Shown here: in pieces, positions 33,396 to 42,353 of the stretch
Numbering within the stretch: position 1 is the first letter of the stretch
Layout: each line of letters opens with the position of its first letter
From: an uncultured bacterium
GTDB lineage: Bacteria > Spirochaetota > Spirochaetia > Sphaerochaetales > Sphaerochaetaceae
DNA: 46,434 nt
Assembly (NCBI GenBank): GCA_905215015.1
Contig: CAJMOS010000009.1
Location: 1 to 46,434, forward strand
Reading direction: 5' to 3'
Notes under the pieces: generated by a model
The model's input: only the letters and a program-made list of their open reading frames with translations
Told to the model about the DNA's origin: nothing
Database searches by the model: none
Position numbers and translations under genes: made by a program

Positions 33396-35458
33396 CAGCG
33401 TCTCCTTATCAGGGCAAGACTGTCGATCGGCAGCTTGGTGATTGTCACGTCGGGGCAGAGCGCATGCACTGCCGCGATGATGGCCGGAGCCAGGGCGACG
33501 GTGGAACACTCCGCCACTCCCTTGGCCCCGAACGGCCCTTCCTCTTCATAGGCGTCCACGTTCTCGTTGGTCAAACGGGGGGCGTCCGTGCTGGTCGGCA
33601 TGATGTAGTTGGCCATGCCGTTCTCAAGGGACGTCCCGTTGCGGTACCGGACCTCTTCGGAGAGGGCATACCCCAACGACATGACGATCCCGCCAAAGGC
33701 CTGCCCCTCCATCAGCGTCGGGTTGATGACCTTGCCTGTCTCCGTCACATTGTGGACCCACAGGACCTTCACCTCACCGGTGGTACGGTCCACCTTCAAC
33801 TTGACCCCCTGCACCATGTAGGAGAAGAAGGCGTGGATGCCTTCCTCCGTCGTCTCGGGGAACGCATACTTCGCTTCCGCCTTGCCCCCATGCTCTTTCA
33901 CCTGGAGGGCGGCCTTGCGGATTGCGTTTCCCGCAACAAAGGTGCTTCGGCTGGCCGCGGTGGAACCACTGTTTCCCTGACCATCCGTGAAGCCCATGCG
34001 CATGTCGATGGCTGACATCGGGACTCCCAGTGTTTCGGCGGCGATCATGGCCAGCGTGGTCTGGCTCCCTTGTCCGATGTCGACCAGGCTGGTGGTCACC
34101 AGATAGGTGCCGTCCGGTTTCTGTTCGACGGTGGCGTAGCAGTCGTCAGGGACGCCCTTCCCCATCCCGCTCGACATCATCCCTGCGGCGATCCCGTAGC
34201 CGATCTCAGGATCCTTGTTCCCCTGCATCTCCTGGTAGAACGCACTGTTTCCAAACTGGTCCAGAGCCTTGGCGAACTCGGTGCAGTGGAGCATCCGTCC
34301 ACCCATGGAGCCGGACTGCCACCTATGAATGGCATTCCGTTTTCGTATCTCCAGAGGATCCAGCCCCAGCTTTTCCGCGGCCCTGTTCAAAAACGTCTCG
34401 ATGGCGATGGCGGATTGGGGAGCCCCGAAGCCACGCATGGCGGAGGCGGGGGCATGGTTGGTATAGACCAGATGGCCATCGAGCCGGACGGAGGGGATAA
34501 AGTAAGGACCTGTCATGTGTTCCAGACCCAACCCAAGGACGGCAGGGCCGAGGATGGCGTACGCGCCGGTGTCAAGGCACATGTACCCCTCGAATGCCAA
34601 GATGTGGCCTTCGTTGTCGAATCCGGCCTTTGCCTTGACCGTAGCCGGGTGCCGCTTCATGCCATAACGGATGTTTTCCTCTCTGGTGAAGACGAACTTG
34701 GCGGGTTTTCCGGTAAAGTGGGTGACGATGGCTGGATAGATCTGCGCAGTATTGCCATCCTTGCCACCGAATCCCCCTCCGACCACACCGGCTCTCGAAT
34801 CAACCTGTTCAAAGGGCAGACCGAGAACACTGCAGATGGTATGCTTGTCGGCCCAGGCGTTCTGGGTCGAGGAGATAAGGGAAAGCCTTCCCTCCTCATC
34901 CACATAGGTGAACGCTACTTCCGGCTCCATGAACCCATGGCACTGCATCGGCATGTGGAAGGTTTCCTCGAACACAAAGGCGCTTTTACGGAACGACCCT
35001 TCCAGGTCGCCCTTTTCCGAATGGAAGTCCCTGCAGAGGTTCCCCTTCTCGAACAGCCGAGGAGCCGTGTCCGACAAAGCTTCTTCATAGTTGTCCAACA
35101 CCGGCAGTTCCTCTATGTCCATGGTGATGGAGGAAGCGATCTCCCTTGCTTGCTCCAGCGAGGGAGCGGCCACTACCGCGACCGGTTCCCCCTGATAGCG
35201 GATGTGGTCTGAGGCGAACACCGGCTGGTCGTTGCAAACAGAGGGAATCACGTTGGAAACCAGATCGGAAGCCGTATAGCAGAAGACCCCTTCGGGACAC
35301 GTGGGAATATGCAAAGCCTTCAAAAGTCCATGGGGAATCTTGGATCTGACCAACACGCAGTGCAGCATCCCCTCCTTGTAATAGTCTCCGCTATACAGGG
35401 CCACGCCTCTGGCCTTATCCCTGGCGTCCAGCCTTTCCACAGAAGTTCCTATGATCAT
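33395..35458 (-). CDS. molybdenum-binding subunit of a xanthine-dehydrogenase-type hydroxylase
   Basis: A 687-residue catalytic subunit. GGGFGGKDGNT (molybdopterin region), RGFGAPQSA and QGSQTTLAMIAAETLG are the family motifs. FGAKGVAECSTVALAP near the C-terminus carries the conserved catalytic Glu. The ATG at 35458 has GGAGG five bases upstream. The sequence does not by itself decide between xanthine dehydrogenase and another purine or heterocycle hydroxylase. Context (adenine deaminase, nucleoside transporter, selenium genes) favours purine oxidation, perhaps with a labile selenium at the active site. Maturation genes (xdhC, yqeB, yqeC) are not in the window. Confidence 0.92.
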   Translation of the reverse strand: MIIGTSVERLDARDKARGVALYSGDYYKEGMLHCVLVRSKIPHGLLKALHIPTCPEGVFCYTASDLVSNVIPSVCNDQPVFASDHIRYQGEPVAVVAAPSLEQAREIASSITMDIEELPVLDNYEEALSDTAPRLFEKGNLCRDFHSEKGDLEGSFRKSAFVFEETFHMPMQCHGFMEPEVAFTYVDEEGRLSLISSTQNAWADKHTICSVLGLPFEQVDSRAGVVGGGFGGKDGNTAQIYPAIVTHFTGKPAKFVFTREENIRYGMKRHPATVKAKAGFDNEGHILAFEGYMCLDTGAYAILGPAVLGLGLEHMTGPYFIPSVRLDGHLVYTNHAPASAMRGFGAPQSAIAIETFLNRAAEKLGLDPLEIRKRNAIHRWQSGSMGGRMLHCTEFAKALDQFGNSAFYQEMQGNKDPEIGYGIAAGMMSSGMGKGVPDDCYATVEQKPDGTYLVTTSLVDIGQGSQTTLAMIAAETLGVPMSAIDMRMGFTDGQGNSGSTAASRSTFVAGNAIRKAALQVKEHGGKAEAKYAFPETTEEGIHAFFSYMVQGVKLKVDRTTGEVKVLWVHNVTETGKVINPTLMEGQAFGGIVMSLGYALSEEVRYRNGTSLENGMANYIMPTSTDAPRLTNENVDAYEEEGPFGAKGVAECSTVALAPAIIAAVHALCPDVTITKLPIDSLALIRRR

Positions 35459-35506
35459 CGGCACCTCCAATACACCATGAAGAAAGAGGTTTTCCCAAAC
35501 GTTAGT

Positions 35507-35512
35507 AGTATA
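35507..35512 (-). promoter_or_regulatory. -10 box upstream of the molybdenum hydroxylase operon
   Basis: TATACT on the minus strand, about 50 bases before the start of the molybdenum subunit gene. No convincing -35 box at 16-18 bases. Confidence 0.4.
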
Positions 35513-35606
35513 GTACAGAAGAGGCTTTTGTTCCTCTAGGAGTTTCCGCTGTTAAAGTTGGGCGAATGCCCTCCTGCTCCTGCTGGTTACATTCTCCCAA
35601 CATTAA

Positions 35607-35804
35607 CTACTTGGCGGCGGCAACAGTCCTCTTTCCGAACCCATCCTCAACCATATCAGGCATGATGCGTACAAGATCAATATCGTCCAGTTCGATTCAG
35701 CCAACTACTGTTCCGCGAGGAAGATATACGGACTGAATCCATTCCTAAGCGAACAACTGGAACAAATCAATAACGCCCTCATCCAGGGAATTATCCTTTC
35801 CTGA
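35607..35804 (+). pseudogene. decayed remnant, possibly of a ParM/actin-like protein
   Basis: A 65-codon open stretch beginning directly after an in-frame TAA (35604-35606) and lacking a start codon. It encodes LLGGGNSPLSEPILNHIRHD and, further on, FDSANYCSARKIYGLNPFL. A LLGGGN-type turn followed by a ...FANARG-like Y-x-x-G helix is reminiscent of the C-terminal end of ParM-like actins, but the match is by eye and weak. It probably marks a damaged gene from plasmid or phage DNA next to the AT-rich island. Confidence 0.35.
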
Positions 35805-36082
35805 ATGGCGGCATCACCACGTATATTGGCTACCTTATGCCTAGACTAGCGGTTTCCTGTTCTCCGGACAGGCAGTTTCTCCACACCAGAATACCCACAT
35901 ACCTTTTCTTGATTAGCAGAAGCATTACCTTTCGGTTATTCATATCAATAAAGTTGCTTAACCTGCAGGAAAAAGAATATAGTATAGTGTGTCGTACCGT
36001 CAACGTTCACAGTTCACAGAAAACAATTCTTTATTCCAGTCTAAAATACTCCATATTCAGCCTCCAAATCTTGCATCGGTGG
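35805..36082. other. AT-rich intergenic stretch with an orphan promoter-like site
   Basis: No gene is convincing here. Composition changes from GC-rich to AT-rich. On the plus strand TTGCTT (35954-35959), an 18-base spacer and TATAGT (35978-35983) form a promoter-like pair pointing towards the 3' end of the FtsK-like gene, so an antisense or small RNA is possible but unsupported otherwise. Confidence 0.3.
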
Positions 36083-39000
36083 TCACCTCTTCAAATACTT
36101 TCCATTTATTACATTTTGAACTATTCCGTCCAACTCAGGTATTTCGATTAAAAATCCCTGGGCTCTTTCAATAACATCGCCATTTCTGTATATCATGTCT
36201 CCATGCTTCTGCAGATACTGGGCATCAGGTTCATCAATAATCATTCGAGAAGAAATTGCATCATTTACACGCAACGCAACACGACCATTCAATTGAGCCT
36301 TTGTCGTTGAAGGAACCAGTTTAGCTTCCGGTCTCTGCGTGCAAATTACGAGGTGTATTCCCCTGCTCCTTCCAGCCTGCGCGATACGTTGAACTGGCTT
36401 ATAAAAAGCGTTCTGCTCCTTCTTGGTCTCTAATTGATCCGCCAAATCTGCAAACTCATCTATCACAACAACAATTGGAGCAAGTTTCTCTGTTGCAATC
36501 TTGTTGTATTCTATAATATTAGCTACCCTTGCCTCAGCCAATAATTTTCCTCTACGCTCAGACTCTTCATAAACCACCTCTTTTATTACTCGGGTAGTTT
36601 CCCCAGCATCCGAAATTATACTACCGGAATATAAATGTGGCAGTCCCTCAAAATGGATAAAATCCTCAAGCTTTGCAGATGAAAGAATCAATTGCAAATC
36701 TTCCTTTCGAGGATGAGTCATCAGCATGGCAGCAAGCATTGAAAAAAGAAATACTGATTTACCAGAACCAGTGCTTCCTCCCACAAGCATATGTGGCATC
36801 TCTCCAAGATTCTCAAAAAGGTCTGTTCCATTTGGCGTTCTTCCCAATGGGAAATACAACTGTTCAGGAGAAGTGACTTTTGGTAAGGAGTCAATTACAT
36901 CCCGAAACAGAACCGGTTCTCGCGTTAGTCTCGGGACATCCAATAAAAGATTATCAGAATTTGGCACCTGTTGAATAATTACGCCCGTCCGCTTCATTTC
37001 TCTACCAATGTCTTCAAGATGATTTTGCAGTCCCTGAAGGGCCTGACCTCGACCAAGTTTGAATTTCAATCTTATAACACTTGGACCTACAACTGTATCC
37101 TCTGCATTGCATTCCTTAAGCGCGACGTGATAGTCTCCACACGAGCGTCTAAAATCCTTGACCAGTTGGTCTATTTCAGAGTGGCTGACACCATTTTTCT
37201 CCTTTTCTGCTCCCTTTGTTGGTCCAAGCGTTTTAGAGCCAGAATCCCTGAGGACACTGACTCCACTTGGGTTCCCTTCTGCAACCATCTGTACATTTTG
37301 ATCATAATCGGAAAAACGCACCGATTTCTGTACTGTTTCAATATTGTTATGTTTCGTTTCTTCTTTTGACATCTCTATGTCAGTATCAATAAAGGCATCG
37401 TCGGTAGGTTCAGTTCCTTTCTCGGTATCCTCGGAATTGTCAAAATCTGGAGAAACTGATTCCTTTATTTGGGTTCCTTCGCCAAGAATATCATGCTGTA
37501 TTTCCTTCGCTGTTAGTATCCAGTAATCTACCGGGCAATCATCATAATCAGGATTCTTACAGTGAAAATGTTGGCCTCCTGAGGCTTCGTTCAACTTTAT
37601 ATGAAGAAGGATTCCAGAAACTTCAACCTTAAGTTCTTCGCCTTTGCTGTTACTGAAAGCCCTTTTCAGGATTAGATACCATCTCTTTTGCCAATCAGGA
37701 TCATGCACGTTTCTGAAGCACTCCGAAACAATTTGATACTTCAGGACCTCTCTCCTTGCGGAGGTAAACATTTCTATTGAATTTTTATCTGCAGAGAATA
37801 TTTCCCTTAATAGTTCGACCATAGAGGCTATCTGCTCTGCGGCGTGACCAGAAATATTAAAAAGTTTGGAATCTGATTCATCCCTGGTTATCTTCGCATC
37901 CGGAGATCCATCTCTTGTCTTAACCTCAATAGGTTCAACATAAAGTTTGTTTTCAGTTGCATCATAATGCAGACCTACTAAATCAGCTCTTTCGTTGCCA
38001 TATTGGCTATTTTGCAACCACTGACGAGCCTTATCGTCATCTAACGATGCAACTAGTGCATCATTATACTTTTTCATATACCATGAGGCCGCGAAAAGTG
38101 TACCTATTAGCCCTTTCTTTGTATTATCTATCGCTTGCGAATCAGCACCAAACCTCGGTATGCTAATCAACCCGTTTGAAGCGACATGCCCAAATTGACG
38201 TAAAATCTCAACAAGCGTATCCTTCTTAGGATAAAGGTTATAGCCCCGAAGCAAATCCAAATATTGTGTTATTATCCTTGAATTATCTGCGGTCCAAACA
38301 TTAACCACTCGCTTATCGTACTGCATCTCACCAATAGGGATAGATGCTTGAGGCTGATAGTTGTTTGTATCTCTATCTGCAACCACAAGCCATTGAACTT
38401 GCGCATCCTTAATAGTGGAAACAACAGCAGACATGTCCACGTTTCCATTATATGTTGTTCTAGGGTTCATATTATTACTTATGATGTCAGCCGACCTTAG
38501 AAGTTTGTTGTAATTTCCGATAAGTCCAGATTCAGACTCAGATGAGGGGAAAATAGTTCCTTTATGCTGAATCTCATCAAAGTCATAATCGTAGGTGATG
38601 ACAAGCGGATTAATATACAGATTACGGCTATTTGGGCCATACTCAATTGCGTACGAGGATTGATCAAAATAAAAAGCTACATGCACCGGTCTAGACTCTA
38701 ACGCTGTTTTAACTTCTGTAGAATCCTTGCAATTATGTATACTAATTGAAATTTGGTCATTCCTTATAAATTCACCTATCTCGTAGTCGTTACCAGAATA
38801 ATCAAGTTTTGAGAGTTCAGTATTCCCGTTTTGATTTCTCGTAAGGTAAACATCATAAACGACCCTTTTTATCTCGTTTTTGTCCATGAAATGCTTGATC
38901 TGATGGATTATTTCAATCAAATCTGGGGCATCAACAGAACAAATCCTGATTTCATTCCTTGTATATGGAGCGAAGCCAATCCATCTCGTAAAGATTTCCT

Positions 39001-39325
39001 CTATTGATTCCGCCCCATCATTTCCCAGATATCGATTTGTCTTATTCTCAAACGTTGGTAGCATTTCGATGCTTCCAGAACATGGAAGAATACGATCCTC
39101 CGAGGTATTTGTCACAAGATTATTAGCAACAATAAAGTTTAATATTTGTGGCAGTTGCGTGAGGACCTTAGCTAGTACTTTTTTATCTTCCTCTGTAAGT
39201 GCGGCCTTTTTATTTGGAAGCGTCATAAAAATCTCGTAGTAACGCCACAAATAAATAGGATGAAGTGGCAATAAAATACCTTTCCATTCTTTTGGCGTTC
39301 TTACGTATAGGATGTCTAATAGCAA
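36083..39325 (-). CDS. DptH-like FtsK/HerA-type translocase with PD-(D/E)XK-like motif (C-terminal part of a split gene)
   Basis: A 1080-residue frame starting at a TTG. The C-terminal third is an FtsK/SpoIIIE-type ATPase: Walker A GGSTGSGKS at about residues 846-854, Walker B VVVIDEFADLADQ near 950, and HLVICTQRPEAKLVPSTTKA further on. A nuclease-like pattern lies in the middle: RADLVGLHYD (Asp near 448) and IEVKTRDG (E-V-K near 466). The region 600-720 is acidic and low in complexity. The protein looks headless: it begins inside a conserved-looking segment (ILLPLHPIYLWRYYEIF), and its frame extends upstream to 39361 overlapping the end of the 510-residue frame. The two parts together would be about 1590 residues, the size of DptH of Dnd restriction systems. 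Strongly AT-rich. Confidence 0.8.
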   Translation of the reverse strand: MLLDILYVRTPKEWKGILLPLHPIYLWRYYEIFMTLPNKKAALTEEDKKVLAKVLTQLPQILNFIVANNLVTNTSEDRILPCSGSIEMLPTFENKTNRYLGNDGAESIEEIFTRWIGFAPYTRNEIRICSVDAPDLIEIIHQIKHFMDKNEIKRVVYDVYLTRNQNGNTELSKLDYSGNDYEIGEFIRNDQISISIHNCKDSTEVKTALESRPVHVAFYFDQSSYAIEYGPNSRNLYINPLVITYDYDFDEIQHKGTIFPSSESESGLIGNYNKLLRSADIISNNMNPRTTYNGNVDMSAVVSTIKDAQVQWLVVADRDTNNYQPQASIPIGEMQYDKRVVNVWTADNSRIITQYLDLLRGYNLYPKKDTLVEILRQFGHVASNGLISIPRFGADSQAIDNTKKGLIGTLFAASWYMKKYNDALVASLDDDKARQWLQNSQYGNERADLVGLHYDATENKLYVEPIEVKTRDGSPDAKITRDESDSKLFNISGHAAEQIASMVELLREIFSADKNSIEMFTSARREVLKYQIVSECFRNVHDPDWQKRWYLILKRAFSNSKGEELKVEVSGILLHIKLNEASGGQHFHCKNPDYDDCPVDYWILTAKEIQHDILGEGTQIKESVSPDFDNSEDTEKGTEPTDDAFIDTDIEMSKEETKHNNIETVQKSVRFSDYDQNVQMVAEGNPSGVSVLRDSGSKTLGPTKGAEKEKNGVSHSEIDQLVKDFRRSCGDYHVALKECNAEDTVVGPSVIRLKFKLGRGQALQGLQNHLEDIGREMKRTGVIIQQVPNSDNLLLDVPRLTREPVLFRDVIDSLPKVTSPEQLYFPLGRTPNGTDLFENLGEMPHMLVGGSTGSGKSVFLFSMLAAMLMTHPRKEDLQLILSSAKLEDFIHFEGLPHLYSGSIISDAGETTRVIKEVVYEESERRGKLLAEARVANIIEYNKIATEKLAPIVVVIDEFADLADQLETKKEQNAFYKPVQRIAQAGRSRGIHLVICTQRPEAKLVPSTTKAQLNGRVALRVNDAISSRMIIDEPDAQYLQKHGDMIYRNGDVIERAQGFLIEIPELDGIVQNVINGKYLKR

Positions 39326-39332
39326 TATCGCC

Positions 39333-40865
39333 CTAGCAATAAAATTTGTACCACCTGGGCTTTATCTGCCGCATGGTCGGCTCATTATTACAGAAAGCAC
39401 GATATAACCCATCCCAGGCTTGAATATAATCGATAAGATTATTCTTGCTATTTTCAGAGGCACCAAACAAAAGAACCGGATGATACATAAGCAGGTCAAG
39501 ATGCATAAGAAGGTTTTTTCGTGCGGCTTTGAGTTTATCAATTATTGGGGAAAATCGCTCAAGCGATTCCAAACCTTTACTATTAAACTGTTCATCAAAC
39601 TGTTTAATAAACTCAAATAAAGGTTGGTTTCCATCTATACCTCCTACAAAGGAGATAACAGCATCCTTGTTCTCAGGGTCAAATCTGTGCACTGCCTTTA
39701 TATCCGCAGAAATAGCATCTCTCAGAACACTTTCGTCTGTCTCCATGATGCCACCCCATGAATCGAGACTGCAGAACTTTCCAACAATTTTCCTTAAACC
39801 AGTTTGATGGGCATCAAGAGTAATAACACGATCCTCGAAAATTCCTCCAATAGGAGGAATCGATTCATCATTTTCCTCAGTTTCGGTATTGTAATGCTTG
39901 TCTAATTCATCCAGAAGATTGCTTATATCCTTTTGCTCCTCATCTCCTCCAAATACGATAGCTTCAGACACTAATTTATCGATTTCCTTGGGGCGAATAG
40001 GCGTATTGAAACCTGTTGTTTTGTCAATATCCTGACCATCAGAAGGGTTCGACGTTTCCTTCGGCGCATTATTTTTCTTTTGGGAAGCAGAAAAAAGTTC
40101 TTGAACAGTAGTAAAGTCAAGGTCCTTTAAAGAATCTTGATTACCATACTTGTAGAAATTCTGCAAGCTACGGTATGCTGCTTGTAAGCGTTTCTTGTCT
40201 TTTACCTTGGAGCAAACAAGGGAACGACTAAGTTTTTTTCTGGAGTCCTCACTTAACTGCCCAATAGCAAAAATTATATCGCGATTTTGAGCGAGGCGAT
40301 CCTCTGGTTTACTCTTTGTACCAAGGATGTCATCATCCTCAAGCAGGTTTAATCGCCACATATTTTTAGAAATTGCATCCTCAGGTCTTTTGCTTTTCGC
40401 TACCGCATTGACAAAATCCTGAACGGCTTCGAATGTATAGTAGTCAGATGTTTTTTCTAATGCTGACCAGAAACTATTCGTAGGTGCATTGTTGTTGCTC
40501 TTCACTTGCTTTTTAAGCAAATACTGAGAAACATCTCTCGTACAAATATTTTCAAACTCTGACAAAGAGTGAAGTTTGTCGGTTTCTGTTCTAATAAACA
40601 CGACTATATGACCTGCATATTTCGGATTACTCCTCCACAAAACAGCCTTTTCTATGGAATCTGTAATATCGTAGGTCTCCTCAGTGTGCTCTGTAATCCC
40701 ATCGTACCCTATGGCCGCTCCGTATAAATGCTGATTAACTGATGACAAGTCAGCAATTATTAATTCAGGATTGATGCCATCTACTCCTTTTATGATTACG
40801 CCAACCTTTAAGCCAGCAAGGTGTTGATTAATAAGTTCCATTACTAGTTCTTGCTTATTTATCAT
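39333..40865 (-). CDS. probable N-terminal part of the split DptH-like protein
   Basis: A 510-residue frame with no recognised domain. The N-terminal 110 residues look alpha/beta (VGVIIKGVDGINPELIIADL, GHIVVFIRTETDK), the centre is helical and acidic, and the C-terminus is helical (FSPIIDKLKAARKNLLMHLD). It ends at 39333 in KPRWYKFYC, an unnatural-looking tail. Removing one base in the CCC run near 39357-39359 would read KPGGTNFIARAILLLDILYV and continue into the next frame. Hence either one gene with a +1 frame change (mutation, assembly error or programmed shift) or two coupled genes. Start ATG overlaps the previous stop by 11 bases. Confidence 0.75.
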   Translation of the reverse strand: MINKQELVMELINQHLAGLKVGVIIKGVDGINPELIIADLSSVNQHLYGAAIGYDGITEHTEETYDITDSIEKAVLWRSNPKYAGHIVVFIRTETDKLHSLSEFENICTRDVSQYLLKKQVKSNNNAPTNSFWSALEKTSDYYTFEAVQDFVNAVAKSKRPEDAISKNMWRLNLLEDDDILGTKSKPEDRLAQNRDIIFAIGQLSEDSRKKLSRSLVCSKVKDKKRLQAAYRSLQNFYKYGNQDSLKDLDFTTVQELFSASQKKNNAPKETSNPSDGQDIDKTTGFNTPIRPKEIDKLVSEAIVFGGDEEQKDISNLLDELDKHYNTETEENDESIPPIGGIFEDRVITLDAHQTGLRKIVGKFCSLDSWGGIMETDESVLRDAISADIKAVHRFDPENKDAVISFVGGIDGNQPLFEFIKQFDEQFNSKGLESLERFSPIIDKLKAARKNLLMHLDLLMYHPVLLFGASENSKNNLIDYIQAWDGLYRAFCNNEPTMRQIKPRWYKFYC

Positions 40866-42348
40866 TTTCAGCGCCTCCTAACCTGATCTGCAAAATACCA
40901 TCGGCCATGATTTCTGCAAAATCCATTGACTCAAGAACATTTGCAAAGGCAGAGAAATTTGCTTCTAGAGCGTCTTCATCAATCTGAAGGATCATACCAC
41001 TTTGATGAAGGATCTTCATTTCAAATTGTCCGCCACCTATTATAATTCCAAAGCGATCCCATAAACGTTTTCTAATATCTGGTCCACTTATTATTTCACT
41101 TGATTTAACGCAGCATCTCAGGAGCATCTCTAAGATGTCCTGCGAAACAACAAAGCGCTTATTCGGATGTAATTTATCAGGCGGGTAAAGAATCCCTGAT
41201 AAATTACCAAGTGTTCTCAAATAATTAACTGGATGTGAGGAAGCCTCTAACGCAAGCATGTCATACATCGTCTCACCAAATATCGTATACATTTCCTCTC
41301 CATCAAGAGTGTTCGCTCGTTCTTTTGCAAGCGCCCACAAGGCATCTAATTCTTCCTTGCTCGCTTTCGATACCTTCTTGCCTTCCTCATACGCTGGCGT
41401 TTCTGAGTTCAAAAGATCATCCTTTGTATATCCCTTGTCTTCTTTAAGCCATTTTGCGTAGCCCCATGCATAAAATCTATTGATAGATTTATATATTTGT
41501 GTATAAGACATCTCTGATGCACGAGCGACACTACTAAAACTTGGACTTTTACCGCTAAAATCAAGAAGTATAGGTCTCACAGTCTCTCCACAGTAAAAAG
41601 CCTCCAGCATGGCCATATACCGAATCAGATTAAAAACACAAAAGAAGTTAAAAAGCCTTAACTGTGTTAAAGGATTCGGATGATGTTGCAGATTGTCAAG
41701 CAAGCATGAACCGGCGTCCGCAATACCCTTAGTAAACCATTTCATATGCTCATTCATGCTCTGAAATGCAGAAACATCCTCATATTGATTCTGATCAGTG
41801 AATTCCTCCATATCTGCCTCAAGAACAGGTTGAAATAACAGGGTGATGGCATCCGTTCCCTTATCAAGAAGTTGTCTAATATATTCCGCGAGATTGGGGC
41901 AATAGGTTCTAGCGATGCTACCGATAAATTCTCCGGCATCCTCATACATTGCTCTCCCAGTCAAAAAGTATTTCGAACCAGCAGAATAAGAAATCATCCC
42001 ATCCTTCAACCCCTTAACGACATAAACGCCCTTATCAGCAGAAAGAAGTCTCTGCATTTCGTTCCGCATAGATTCGACAGAGTCCTCTGTGACGTTATCT
42101 TCAATTAATTCCTTACCCTTGAGTTCCTGATAAATTGTATCAGCATCATTTCCAGTAGGAACACTTCCCTTGGCATCAGAGACAAGTGCCATTTTCTTAA
42201 TGTTTCTCGTACGGTTGTATTTACCATATATACAGCGAAGAGTCCCACCAGCGATATGAACCGGCTTAACAGCAGACCCATTTGGAGTAAATCCAACATA
42301 CTTTTTATCAATAGTTCCTCGAACTTCGCGTAGATATATTTTATCCAT
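40855..42348 (-). CDS. unknown defence-operon protein in DptG-like position
   Basis: A 497-residue soluble, mostly helical protein that I do not recognise. The N-terminal 80 residues (YLREVRGTIDKKYVGFTPNG) look beta-rich. A central region (VARASEMSYTQIYKSINRFY) could be a helix-turn-helix-like element. Its position between a DptF-like ATPase and a DptH-like translocase corresponds to DptG in Dnd restriction operons, but I see no sequence motif that proves this. It starts five bases after the DruA/DptF-like gene and overlaps the next gene. Confidence 0.75.
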   Translation of the reverse strand: MDKIYLREVRGTIDKKYVGFTPNGSAVKPVHIAGGTLRCIYGKYNRTRNIKKMALVSDAKGSVPTGNDADTIYQELKGKELIEDNVTEDSVESMRNEMQRLLSADKGVYVVKGLKDGMISYSAGSKYFLTGRAMYEDAGEFIGSIARTYCPNLAEYIRQLLDKGTDAITLLFQPVLEADMEEFTDQNQYEDVSAFQSMNEHMKWFTKGIADAGSCLLDNLQHHPNPLTQLRLFNFFCVFNLIRYMAMLEAFYCGETVRPILLDFSGKSPSFSSVARASEMSYTQIYKSINRFYAWGYAKWLKEDKGYTKDDLLNSETPAYEEGKKVSKASKEELDALWALAKERANTLDGEEMYTIFGETMYDMLALEASSHPVNYLRTLGNLSGILYPPDKLHPNKRFVVSQDILEMLLRCCVKSSEIISGPDIRKRLWDRFGIIIGGGQFEMKILHQSGMILQIDEDALEANFSAFANVLESMDFAEIMADGILQIRLGGAENDK

Positions 42349-42353
42349 TATAG

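Noticed and set aside
34070..35212. Plus-strand 380-codon frame opposite the molybdenum subunit
   Set aside because: The minus-strand frame carries the molybdopterin motifs, and the plus frame has no recognisable start or family.
35837..36174. Two plus-strand open frames overlapping the end of the FtsK-like gene
   Set aside because: Low-complexity translations rich in Ser, Ile and Leu, without ribosome binding sites; likely chance frames in AT-rich DNA.
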